From contig WBMV01000138.1 of assembly GCA_013396655.1 (NCBI GenBank), forward strand, positions 201,505 to 265,504: a stretch of 64,000 nt of DNA, read 5' to 3'. The position numbers and the translations under genes were made by a program. Each line of letters opens with the position of its first letter. Position 1 is the first letter of the stretch. Under the pieces are notes generated by a model. That model ran no database searches, was not told the DNA's origin, and worked only from the letters and a program-made list of their open reading frames with translations. Positions 48,303 through 60,200 of the stretch are shown here, in pieces. Source of the DNA: Campylorhamphus procurvoides (taxonomy: Eukaryota > Chordata > Aves > Passeriformes > Dendrocolaptidae).

Positions 48303-48785
48303 TGAGTCTGCAACCTAGGCCTGACCATTCAACTTACCAGAATGCCTTACACATTCCTAAAAATAAAAAATATATGCTGAATTCACTGTAGATAAAAGAT
48401 ACGAGCCAGTTTTGAAATTAAAAAAAAACAACCCTCCACCCCCCCCCCCTCGAAAAAAAAAAAGTAAAAAAAGAAAATCTTCATACTGTTTGTACAACTC
48501 CTTGTTTCTCAGGGAGTCACTCTGGCAATGCCGGGGCAAGCGTTGGGTCTTCACTCTCCTTGTTACGGCAGAATCCACAAATATGTGAAAAGGGAAGACT
48601 CTGAACATCAACTGGTGCAATTACTATAATATATTTTTTTTTCTTCTTTTTTTTTTTTTGTGAGTGAAAGAAGTGTGAAAGTAAGACCCACCGTGGAAGG
48701 ATGCCGCTCTTTGATCGTGGCTTTTGCCACGTGCCCTTTTTTATATTTCTGGGTTTTGATGCAATTAAAATGACGTAGTGACAAG
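48303..48785 (+). other. RRBP1: RRBP1 3' untranslated region
   Basis: It runs from the stop to just past the likely poly(A) signal ATTAAA at 48764-48769, which is followed by a GT-rich stretch. An AATAAA at 48362-48367 could give a very short form. The UTR holds an A-rich block interrupted by a C-run (48419-48475) and a T-rich block (48631-48660). Confidence 0.7.
48764..48769 (+). terminator. RRBP1: Likely RRBP1 poly(A) signal (ATTAAA)
   Basis: The common ATTAAA variant, about 465 bases after the stop, with T- and GT-rich sequence 20-60 bases downstream. A canonical AATAAA at 49432-49437 may serve as a distal alternative. Read from sequence only, without transcript support. Confidence 0.55.
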
Positions 48786-51700
48786 AGCTTGTCCTTGCTT
48801 TATATTCTCTGGGATTTTGTTTATGTTTTTTAAAGTTTGCAAGTCAGGTAGGTCTTTGGGGTCACTGAAGAAGGACTCCACTTTGGTCAGGAGCATATTT
48901 TTTATTGCCCCCTTGCTTGCTGTGTCACAAAAGCCATTCTCTCTGTTTTCAATTCTACAAGCACAGGAGAGAAACTCTTCCCACTGCATGTTTTCACACT
49001 GGCAGTGCAGGGCTGGGTTCCTTGGGGAATTGCCACCCTCACCATGGCAGCAGGGTCATGGGGGGCAGCCCAGGCTGCTCCCTGGCTGTGTGGTCATGCC
49101 AAGGTAGGGATGGGCACAGCAGGGTGAGCCACATAGCCCTCTGGGGACCATTCCTCCTGTTTGCTTCAAACCTTTGTGTTCCCCTGTAATCTGTCCCTGT
49201 GAGTGCTGTGTGGTGGTGGCAGCCTTTGGTTGCTCTCAGGCTTTCCAGCCCTCTGCTCTTCCCTTTTTGTGGCTTTCTGGTTTTGGTTATTTTTTTCTTC
49301 CTTTTTTAAAATTCTTTTATTTGTTCTTTTTTGTTGTTGTTCTTTGTTTTCCCTTGCTCTTTTTTTATTTTCAAGCTGGTTTCTTAGGAAATGGCGGAGG
49401 CCTCGTGACAGCTTGGTGCCTGTCTCCTCACAATAAAGCTGCTGAGCGCAGTACTGACATCAGCAGGAATTAGAGGAGAAAAAGGCCCCCAGAGTGCTCA
49501 GTCCCTCCAGCTGTGATCCTAGGAAAGAGGGTGAGGGACAGACCTGCCTCCATTTTGTTCCTGGGGAACGCCAGTGTGTGATCAACCCTTATATTGCACA
49601 CCAGAGACTCCACAGAATTGGGTGGACTACCTGTCCCTTCTCCAGCAACATGGCTTTTGAGGCCATGATGGAGAAAGGTAGGGGAGGAGTGTGTGTGATT
49701 GATCTTTGATCTCTTGACATCTTTTGAAGAAAAAGAGGTCCTGAATAGTGGCCAAGGAAAATAGCAGGATGAGAGCCCCACCCTCCCCCCCCAACACATC
49801 TCCCACCCTTGGGTGTACCCCCCTCCTACACCCCTCCCAACATAGGGCTGTTGTATGGGCACAGGTGGCAGGTGCTAAAAGTCTCCCCCCACTGTAGGGA
49901 CAAACTCGGGAAGAAGACTTTTGCCCCACAGCCAGGATTAGCCTTTGGTTTCTCTTTCTGGACTTTGTAGCACACAGAGAGGAATGCGTGAGTCAAGGAC
50001 TGCTGGTGACCTCAACATTGCCTGTTGCAGACCAGCATGACTGACCATTTGGCTTTTAAGTTCCCCAAGAGTGAGGGAATCCCTGCATTTTTTCAGGGTT
50101 GCAGAAAACCCCCACCCAACCCATGGCCAGAGGGAGCTGTTGAGTGTATCAGAGTGGCCATCACCCCCAGGGAGCCACAGGTAGGAAGGGCTCCACAGCA
50201 GCAGGTGAAGTGATGCAATTTCCTTGGTTTTTCAGTTTTTTTCCTTCTGTAACAACTATCTCCTTTATTATGAGCTCCTGTGCAAACAAGAGCAGATAGC
50301 CAGGCATGTTCACAACAGGCAGTAACGAAGACCACAAAACAGCTAGCACAAGGAGGGCAGTCATTGTTCCAAACACCCTTCAGAGTAGGTTGCCTCTGGT
50401 GGGGCTCCAAAAGCTCACAAGAGCAGATTCAGTGACTCCAGCACAGGGGCACATGATACCTTTCTGGGACACATTGCTGAGCTGGCTGTTTTAGGAAGAG
50501 AGGGAATGGTCTTGTTAAGCTAAGATGTAAAACCCAAGTCTCTTCAGGGAAAGATATTTAGCTGTATTTTTACCTGGAGTGGTACCACTGGGATTTTTTC
50601 TTCCCTCAGCACCTTGGTCAAAGGGGAAGGACATCCTGAGTGGCTAGGAGAAACTCACACCTTGCCCAGGAACATGCAGGGCTGAGGAGTGGCCAGCCCC
50701 TGCTCTCCCTGTAGCAGGTGGAATTTTGCAATGTGCACGCACCATTGGGCAACATGCCCAGCGTTATCTCCTTTGGTCCAGGCCACATAAGCCTGTTACT
50801 TGTCAGCCTGTGACTCACAGCTGATATCATCAGCAGCCCCAGGACTGCAGGCAGGAACCTTTATGAACAGAGATCAAGAAATTGCCCAGGTGGAGTGACT
50901 TTGGATAGGAATGCTGGATCCTTCTGCTGACTCAGCCATGCATGGAGTTACCTTTTAGCCTGGGTACCTGGGCTTATCAAGGCTTAAGAAACTCAATCTT
51001 TGAACAGCTACATTGCATTTACACTACCTGCTGTTCACACTTAAGCCCGAATTATCAGTCTTGATCTCCCTTTCCCATTTTCTCCCAGGTGTAATGGACA
51101 GAAAAGGCTTTTGGAAAACCATTGCCTGCATCTGAACTTATAAATATTTCTAGCAGCTCTGCTCTTGCTTGCAGCCAAGATGTACTACCTGGGCAAGTCC
51201 TGCTAAACTTGTAGGGCTCTGAGCTATCTTCACCACCTGAACGCCCTTCATGCTTTTCTTCACATACTCCTGTTAGAAAGTGAATTTTCCCCCAGCAACC
51301 AGCCAAGCTATAGAGTTGGCTCATGTTGTCTCTCTCCCTGCTTGCCTTGCCTTTTCAGAAGTTCCAGGTGATTGGGAGAAATCTTAAAAACAGTCACAGA
51401 GTAAACATCTTTCTGTGCTTTTCATCTCCTCCAAAAGCAGAAGGACGAACAACCTTGAGAGGGGGTGAAGTTTGGCCCACAAACTGCACGATGTAGACAA
51501 GCCTGAAGCGTTATAGCTCTAAAGGTTGAGTTACTGCCAGCCCTAGAGTGTAGGAGTGCACTTCCAGAGAGGCTGGACTGCAATTTCAGGAGTAGCTGGG
51601 AGGGTCCTAAAAGCAACAAAGACTCTCAAATCAACTTAAACTGTGGCACCACATCTAGACAAGGCCCAAAGTGCCACCTCAGACCTCTTATCACTCAGAG

Positions 51701-52928
51701 TTCTGGAACTAAGGCACTTTGAACCCAAGTCCATGACCTGAGGGCTTTCAAAATGTGGTAAATGCTCTCCTACCTTGCAGGTCTGACACCCTTCCTCTCC
51801 ATTTTCTAACCACGGAAGGAAATCTCAGCAGAAGTCCACCACAGTGTCACCTGGGCCAGGTATCACTTCGAAGATGCCTGCAGTCTGGAGGCACGAGCTG
51901 TCAGCTGGATCTTGGCTAGTAGTTGCCTTTGTTTGCCAGGAAGCACCACTCCCCATGTCACACTAATTTTCTTATGTCAACCTGGACTTTGGACAAAGAC
52001 CAGTACTGCAGACACCTAGGCAAGGAGGAGCTGTTCATGAGGATGATTACCCACTTGGGCGAGCTCCCAGTTGACTGAAAGACAGGCTAAAAGCTCCAGC
52101 AGAAACCAGGCCAGTCTGCTTCACTCAGAATCATAAAGCTTCACTCCAGTGGATCCTTTTGCATCAGAAAACCTTGTGCTCCCAACCCTGTGACCCCTGT
52201 GGGTGCCAAGTTAGAGCAAGTAGTCAGTGCCTGCTTAATTAAAAGTTTTAACCAATGCAGCATGGCCAGAGAGGGAACATGCTGAGTTAGTAATGGACCA
52301 GTATTTCCTTAGCCCTGCAGATACATCAGCACAGCACTGGCATTGCTCTGCCAAGGAGCTGCAAGGTCAGTGCAGCTTTCTGTCCCTACACAGCTAGGCA
52401 CAGTTTGCAGAGGAAGGGAGAGCCTGTAACTGCCTGGGCTTCATGGGGCTGGCCAGAGAAAGCTCCCTCAATCCTCTCAAGGAAAGCAGTGCAGGACAAC
52501 TGACACACAGCTGAGTTTCTGCTGCTCAGACTGCAAATAGTGAGATGTTTCCCAGGAAGCTCCACATTTGGGTCCCAAGTGTAGAAGGCAGAACAAGTGC
52601 TGTTCAGGAGCTAAAGCCTGCAGCAGGAAAAGTCACTGGTGAGAAGGGCACAGGTACAAGGAGGGGAGCACACTTACAGAGACAAACCTGCTTTCCCCTC
52701 CCCACTCCCTCCACCTTCATCAGCTCTTCCTTCCAGCCTGTCTCCCCCCCATTGCTGCTCCCCTGAGAGCAGCACAGGGCAGTAGCTACAGAAGGCACAC
52801 CAGCTCACCAAGTGCACAGCTTGCACAGGGCACTGGTGTGCCCAGCCAGCAGTGCCAGCCCTGCTGCAGGAGGGCTAATCCGGAGGCTGGAGAGGAATCA
52901 ATCACTGACCCAGGGGAGGGGAAGCCCA
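48786..52928. other. Intergenic region between the RRBP1 and DSTN 3' ends
   Basis: No gene is recognised between the two convergent genes. The left part has a T-rich stretch (about 49270-49375) and an AATAAA at 49432 on the plus strand that could end a longer RRBP1 transcript. C-rich runs occur near 49782-49825. No clear repeat family was recognised. Confidence 0.6.
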
Positions 52929-52934
52929 TTTATT
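52929..52934 (-). terminator. DSTN: Likely distal DSTN poly(A) signal (AATAAA)
   Basis: A canonical hexamer on the minus strand about 1.25 kb after the stop. Cleavage would be expected 10-30 bases further left. Confidence 0.55.
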
Positions 52935-53513
52935 TAGGCTATTCAAAATTGGCACACACAGAACATCACAGTAACGCACTGGAGGCTAAAGTTTTTGTTT
53001 TGTTTTTCTTTTTCTCTACAGACGTACAAGAAAACTCTATGCAACTCCCATGTACACATTACACAAAGGAAACAGCTTTAATTAACCACTGGTGAAACAT
53101 GGAAGCTTTTAAGATCTCTGTAGCTGGCACAGGAATGTTCTCTACCCCCTCCCCCCCATACAAAAGGCATTTCAGGTCAAACTTTCTAGTAGGTGATATT
53201 TCCATGCATTACTACAGAATTAAAGAAGCTAACAGACAAAAGGCCCAGATCAAGCCATATCAGTTAGGCTGATGGGTTCTACTAAGTTAAATCAATAGTA
53301 ATTATGGACAAATGGACCAAGTGACCACACACTGGGGCTGAAAATACAACCTAAGTTGTGTTTCCTTCTCATTTTACTACCCATAACTGAAGAACTGATA
53401 TAAGAATCTGCATTTATAAAAGCCTCAGAAGCATCTGATCCACTAGTAAGTGTGTATTAGAGAAAGTAAGGTAGTTCTCAATGAAACTATGTTAACAGAA
53501 AAAGCAATTTTTA

Positions 53514-53560
53514 TAGGATCACTCAGGCTGAAAGAGACCTCAAGACACTTTGTAACAAGG
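53514..53560 (-). mobile_element. Old CR1 LINE relic inside the DSTN 3' UTR
   Basis: The plus strand reads ATAGGATCACTCAGGCTGAA followed by AGAGACCTCAAGACA. This aligns with the reversed CR1 3' end (ATAGAATCACTCAGGTTGGA, then AAAGACCTC and so on) with scattered changes. Only the terminal 45-50 bases remain recognisable. Confidence 0.55.
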
Positions 53561-54016
53561 AAGTTGAACCTACAGAACAAGTGAACCTTTAAATATTATT
53601 ACTGCATCAGGAGTTTACAAGGGAGGGAATTAAGACTATTTCTCCAAGAAAGTGTGTCTGTTTTATGTCTAGCTTCAGAATTAGGCTTTTTTAGTACAGG
53701 TCTGAAACTGCAAGCACTAAGAATTTAGCCCAGTTTTGGTCAACAGGTTGCTTTAGCCTAAGTTTAACTACAGGTTTTGTCTTAAATGGTTACAGGGTAA
53801 AAGTTTTTGAGTTTGGCGATTTGGCCAGTAGCCTTAAGACAACTGATTGAATTTTGCTTGTTACAATTTAGAAAAGCAAAAACAAGAACCAGACTGTTCT
53901 CAGCTCCCCACCTTGAATTTCTTTTTTGAGACCTTTAGTGTTAATCTATTGGGGAAAGTATTGGGCTGGAAAACCAATGCAAATATTAATACACCAAGAT
54001 AAATCCTTAGATTTGA

Positions 54017-54022
54017 TTTATT
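54017..54022 (-). terminator. DSTN: Possible proximal DSTN poly(A) signal
   Basis: A minus-strand AATAAA about 160 bases after the stop codon. Use is unproven. Confidence 0.35.
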
Positions 54023-54180
54023 TAGGGTCATTTGTACATACAAGCTACATCTCCAAAATCTACTTTATTCTACAAGACAGCTTCCCTACTGTTAGTGAAA
54101 CCCTTGCCTAGAATGTTTGCTTTATATAACTGATATATTAAAACATGGAATGCTTGTAGAGTTGTGGCACTGTATGACAT

Positions 54181-54290
54181 CTACACGGGACTTCCTTCAA
54201 AAGCTACGACTAGGGAGCCTCCTAGCTTCTCAGCAATGCAAGCTCGGTTGAGGTCCTCTGGCCCATTTGCTTGGCATTCATGCTTTATGC
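54181..54290 (-). CDS. DSTN: DSTN coding exon 4 and stop (last part of Gly130 to Val165)
   Basis: Acceptor CTTTTTTAG, then the last two bases of a glycine codon and [19 protein letters not shown], ending AFEGSPV and TAG at 54183-54181. 110 bases. The C-terminal helix and tail of the ADF fold. Confidence 0.96.
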
Positions 54291-57200
54291 CTAAAAAAGA
54301 GGCAAAACACTCAATAGTGCAGTATGTCAGCAGCAAATAAACACACTTGGAAGTAATATTAGAAGAAGCAATCCAGTCACTCAAGCAGACAAGTCCTGTC
54401 TCAGCTTAGGAAATGTGATGTTTTTCCCCCGGTATGTCACAGGAGACACATGTCTACACACCACATGTCAATGCAGGGACACGTGGGGAGAAATTTGTCA
54501 CTAGATCAGTGCTCAGAGCGTTTGCCTTTCATCACAGGCTCTTACAAGCAAATCTCTCATGTCTCGTGCTGCCCTGGATATAGCTGGGGAGGGAGCTACA
54601 TGCAAGCATATTGAGATGGCTGACTCAGCTCCTGCTGGCTCTGCAGAGGTGGGTGACAGCATCACAGGGAGAACATGAGAGGTAGAGGCTAGAAAGCCAT
54701 ACTAACGAATCAACAGTGGTTTCTTTTGCTGAAGGGTGGGGATCCCAACCCATGTCTGTCTTGTGCAGTGAAAGGCAGAATTTCTGCAGTATTTTTTCTT
54801 TGCAGCTTCCACATGTGCAGCACACAACAGTCTCACTGGGTACTTCCAATCCCTGGGCAAGCTGTCCTGTGAAGGTTGGCACTGATGCTCAGTGATCTTG
54901 TCAGTCTTGCCACTGCAAGATTTTGGCCCACCACAGCACAAGGAATTTAACAGGGGGCAGTGCTACCTGGCTAAGAGTCAGACTGACTTAGCATGAAATC
55001 TCTGAACGCTGCAAGGTGTTTACTCCTTGGTTAATGGTGCCTGACAGGCTGAACAGAACTTCACTTCTCCACTTGGAGATGCAATGCCTTTTGGAATGAA
55101 TAATCACAACTGCACCTCTGAATCAAGTGTATTCTTAATTACTGCTACTAGAGTGCAGTAAGTTTATCAGATTGTGCTTTTCAATAGACACAGGCCTGAA
55201 AGTGCAGAGGCAGCTCTGCACAAAATCCAGCTTTGAGTTACAAATCTAATGGTTTCTAGCCTGTATGGTGCAGACATGCTGCTTTGTACTGTGCATCTAT
55301 GTTGTCACACATTGTAAAACCTGCTCTTGCTCTGAGCACAGCTCTACTGCCTCTAAAATTTACAGTCAGACAGCGTAAATTTTAGCTAGACCTCATTTTA
55401 GCTCTGTCACATGGCACGCCACCTCTCACTAGTACCTCAAAAAACAAACAACAAAACAACATCCAAAACCCAAACCAATTAGCCAGTCGTTAAGCCTTGC
55501 TGTGTAAGTGTTTTAGGGGCACAGCAGAACTAGCAGCATTAGCTATATTACATACCTTGAAACTTCTTTTTGATTGCATCCTTGGAGCTTGCGTAGATCA
55601 TCTTACTTTTGAGAGGTGCTTGTTCTGGTGCCCTAGTGGGATATGCCAAAAAGAGTGCAATTAGTGACAGTGATTATTCATCACAGTCAGAAGCAGTATC
55701 CATCCCACCATGAACAAGTGAAATGTCTCATGGCTCAGAATACAGGCATCAGGCTACCCGGCTCACTTTAAGCCTGCCTTCTTGCCAGCCTGGGCAATAC
55801 AAATGCTCAGAGACCTCACTCGCAGTACTTGGATTGCATGTTAGGAATGAGTCCATTGCCAAGACAGCTTACCACAAGAAAAACATCAGCTCTTCTTTTT
55901 TCGATTCCTTGGTCTCAAAGCTTGCATCATACAAGGCATAACGGCAATCCTTCTCAGGAAGCATCTGCACGAAGTGCTTGAAAGGGTCGGTAACTGTCAC
56001 GCCAACATCTCCCACCAGAATCTCTTTGCCTTCTTCCACAATAATGCACTTTTTGTCTGGACTGAGGCAGAAGATAACAGCCTTCTTCCTCTTCTTAATT
56101 TCCTCAGGTGTAGAGCACTTCCGCACTTTCATGTCATAGAAGATACGGCATACCTCATCGGCAACTTGTACTCCAGATGCCTGCAAAGACATGAGCAAAG
56201 ATCTTTAGGGCTACCACAGCAAATTTTTGCAACTCCATTACTGCGCTGCCACACATCCAAGGCAATAGATACCGGCTCTGTAGTCACTGCTGGTCCAAGA
56301 GTCTCCTCAGAAAGGGCTGCAGACCCTCTTTTCCAAAGTCAAGGGAACAATCTGGAGTCTTGCGGCTGCCCACAGCCAGCAGCCAAACTAAAACAATTCC
56401 AAAGACGACACAATCCTACTTATATTAGAACATTGTTTTGGGGGAGTTTTACACACGTCCACACCTTGTTCTCTGAGATTCAGTTGCAGCAGATCCTTTG
56501 GCATTACAGAAGCTTAATTTTGTTACCCATTTCAGTCTGCCTAGCCAATCAAGCCCACAAGGATCTTCTGTCCAAAATTTCCCAGCCATTTCTAGCAACT
56601 TTAGGAACAGAGGTAGAACTGGATAAATGCCACACCTGTCATGTGGATTTAGTTTAGGGATCAAGAGAGATGTAGTGGCATTCTGGGAGTGCAGTGGTAC
56701 AGCTTTTAGCTGAACAAACCAACTTTCAGAAGTTGCTCTGAATTCAGGATTTTGAAGGGAGAACTTGCAGGCTCCTCCATCAGTTTTTAAAGCCAGCTGC
56801 CTGCCTTCTCAACCTTTTTTCTGCCCTTGAAGTCTGATGGGAAATTGTAGTTAGTGGTATCATATCCCCCTGTGTTTGCTGTAATAGGAGGTGCACATGC
56901 AGCATTATCCATCTAATGTTAAAGGCAGTTGCACAGAATAAAGAGGACAAGACCTAGCAAGAACGACAAAAGGCTGAACTGCATTTTTAGCCTGCTGCTT
57001 TTTTGGGAATAAGACAGAAAAAAACCCGTGGCAGGGTAGAAACACTTGCATCTGAGTGTTGATCTCAGAGTACAGCAAAGTTGGAGAGCTTAAAAGCAGC
57101 TGTGCAATAGCGAACACTACAAATATGGGAAGCCAGCTGCCACTGATGGAAGGGTACCATGACCAGAGTAGGAAAGACCAAACTGAAGTATCTCCAGTAC

Positions 57201-60200
57201 TCAACAATCTGTCCAAAATGTTGTATTCAGTGTAAACAGTGAGATTCCTTTAGCATACTGCTTCCTCCCTCACTGGTTTTTGGTCTTCCAAATTCAAATG
57301 GCATTATCCTCAGATATGACAATTAGTATGCCAGAAGGAAAATTGGTTTCCCCTCTCTGTGTAAGCTGCCATGAGCATAGTCAGCAGTACTAACAGTCAG
57401 GTGAGATACATCAACTGAAAAAGGCTAAAGGTTGTTCTTCATTTTGTTTTTGCTTACCTTCAGCCCCCCCCAAATGTGAGCTCAGTAGAATCATTCTGTG
57501 TCTTAAAGAAACAACAGAATTCAGCTGCAAAACCATAGAGACAGGGGTGCAGGGGAACTGCTCAGTGCTAGCTTTCAAACAGGCTGTCCTTGAAAGATGG
57601 TTAGAGATTGGCCAATGACAACGTGGAGGGATGTTTTAAAGCCTTGACCAATGCTTACCATGGAGGACCTCAGATGAGCCCAGATACGCCTCCTTCTACC
57701 AACATTTCTCCTACTGTAATTTCAAGTGGTTGGCATAGCACTGCTAAGCCCGTGAGGAGAAGTGGCACAGCTAACAGAACCTATTACCATGAAGATTGGT
57801 ATCTACATCTCCCAAGTGCTGGCCACAGAAAATCCCACATAGCAGTGAATCTGAGATAGAAGCTTTTCTCTAGTAGGAGAACAGTGCTCTTTCAGTGTTT
57901 ACCCAAATACAAGGGGACCTCCCTCACGATTTACAATAAATGGCATGTCTACTAGGGGTAACCTATCCAGAATTCCTTGCACTTACTTGGGGACAGCAAG
58001 TCAGTCACTGTGCCTCAGCAACCTGGCAGGCAGCCATCCTTCTGCATATCACCAGTAAGGCAAGGAAAGTAAGCAGAGAACGCCTGTTCCAGGATAAATT
58101 TGAGCAAAAGTGCAAACATCAACTCAGAGTGACTCATTCTTATGTCATCTCGTTCATACAGGGAGACTGCACTTTGTCAGTGTGCTTGAGAGCTAATGAA
58201 GAATAAAGGTCTTTCCCTTCGTGTCCCTGTGTTTGGTGTAGGCTTGGGAGAGCCTTCCCAAAGAGGCTCCGTAAAGCCCCAAGAAAGCAAACAGGACAGC
58301 AACTAGAGCTATTGTATCATTCACTAAGGACAAATCCACAGGGAACTCAAGAACCTTTTTTTCCTCCCTGAGGTCTGTAAAGGTACCTCAGTAGCTGACA
58401 ACAGGCATTAAGACCTGGGTTTTAGTCACAGAAAAAGCACAAAAAGCCTCAACTAGCATGGGAACAAGGCTATTAATCACATAAAAGCCCTGTCACCTTT
58501 GTCTATTCTTGATTTTTTTGCTGCAACACCACAACAACTAATTCCCCTGCACTAATTCATGTTGACTTTGAAAGAAAAGCTTAATGGCTCAGCAGACATC
58601 CAGAAGCAGCAGTAACAGAGCTGCAGGTTGATGCAAACTGTGCAGTCAAGTGCATATGCTTGTGGTACTACACAGCCAGAAACATGTCTCCAAGTCGGGA
58701 GACAAATTATTTCCTTAAAAAGAAACTGACCACTGCTGGCCAGTCAGTTCAGATTCCAAAAATGTTGAGTTGTTTGGAAACTCAAAATTTAGTGTTAAAC
58801 TACAGCTGGTAACCGGGGCTGACCAGAAACTGAAGGGACAATAGTGAGAACTGGATTTCTTAGCTTTCCAAAGCAAAACGCTGTTAGTAGCTGGTGCTAC
58901 TCCTTTTCACAGATGCTGTACAACCCCTGAATTCATCACACAGGCTGACATTAGCAGCCATTATGTTGCTAGGGACAATGCAGATTTGTTCCAACAAAAC
59001 CCTGCAACTGTGTCACAGCAGTAGTGTGTCACCCATAAATTCCCAGTGCAACCAACTAATTACTTCCAAAAAGAGGATCTACTATTGCAACTGTAGGATT
59101 TCCTCTTCAACCCTGGGCTTGTATCAGCTACAACTGGCTTTGCAAACATGCAATACTTGAAAAGTAAGAAAACCCAAACCCTACACAGCTTTTGTTGTAA
59201 GGTGGTTGGAACCATCCTGCACAGAAAACGAACAGGATGACTGTTAAGAGCACTGGAACAAGTACAAATGCCCCATTCTAAGTATGTGTCCTCAGTCAAT
59301 ATTTTAACCTCATCTCTGCTGTCTTGTCCAGAAGAAGAGCTGATGAGAAGCCTCCACCCTACCAGTAATGACAGAGTAAACCTTTATCTGTTAGTCTGAA
59401 TTTTCTCTCTTTGGCCAGATACAACTCTGCTTAGAAGATGCAATACAGCATATTCATTATTCTTTTGTGTATTCTGGCTTGAACACTGTAGAGCTATGGC
59501 AGTTAGTCTGGTTCTGTTCGTTTTCCAGTATAAAAACAGTTATCCAGCTCTGGACTGGTACACAGGTGCCTGTTCATTAGGCAGTACATGTTGCAAGTAC
59601 TTGTGACCATGTATATGACCATGAATCATCTGGTGACATTTTGTTGTAGGGGACATAACCTTAACTGCAGGGCCTGTTAACCTCACCGAAATAAGGCAGC
59701 AGCAAGCAGACAAGCCACCTAATTACCAGATGGGAAAATGATGCCAGTACAGCATATTCAGGGAGATATTCCGGCAAGAGTGGACAGAGTGAGTCAGAGA
59801 ATCAGCAAAAAATTGAGTCCTCCCCAGCACCTCCATGCAAGTATTGCAAATGCGGCGTGTCTTGCACACTGAGCTACTCATACATTATTCTGGGGCACTT
59901 ATACCAGCATCCCCATTGTACTTTCATGTGGACTGCAGTAGGCACATGAGGTAATAACTGCATTAAATGCCTTGTCAGCATGTGCTGCAATAACACAGAG
60001 GCTCTTATTCCCTGCACAAAGCCACTGTTCCTGCCTGAAGCGCAAAGCACTGCGAAAGTCTTGCAAGAGTAGAATGCCCTCCTCACACAGGGCAGCCCAA
60101 AGAGTGAGCCTTCTGTCTAGCGTGCTTCCTACTGCAAGAGTCACACCCAGCTGTCTCTTCTAAGAGCTTCCAAAATTTTGCCTCTATTGCCAAGTACCTG

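Larger units (their letters stand above)
52929..54180 (-). other. DSTN: DSTN 3' untranslated region
   Basis: About 1.25 kb from the stop codon to an AATAAA (minus strand) at 52934-52929, a size normal for vertebrate DSTN mRNA. A second minus-strand AATAAA at 54022-54017 would give a 3' UTR of only about 180 bases. A CR1 relic lies inside near 53514-53560. Confidence 0.65.

Noticed and set aside
47585..48328. 247-codon open frame on the minus strand, the longest minus-strand open frame noted in the window
   Set aside because: It lies antisense across RRBP1 coding exons 22 and 23 and their intron. The translation has no domain and looks like the complement of lysine- and glutamate-rich coding sequence.
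56181..56198. ATG upstream of and in frame with DSTN exon 2
   Set aside because: It lies in the intron, before a clear pyrimidine-rich CAG acceptor at 56181-56182. The DSTN N-terminus is known to join the start codon directly to Ala2.
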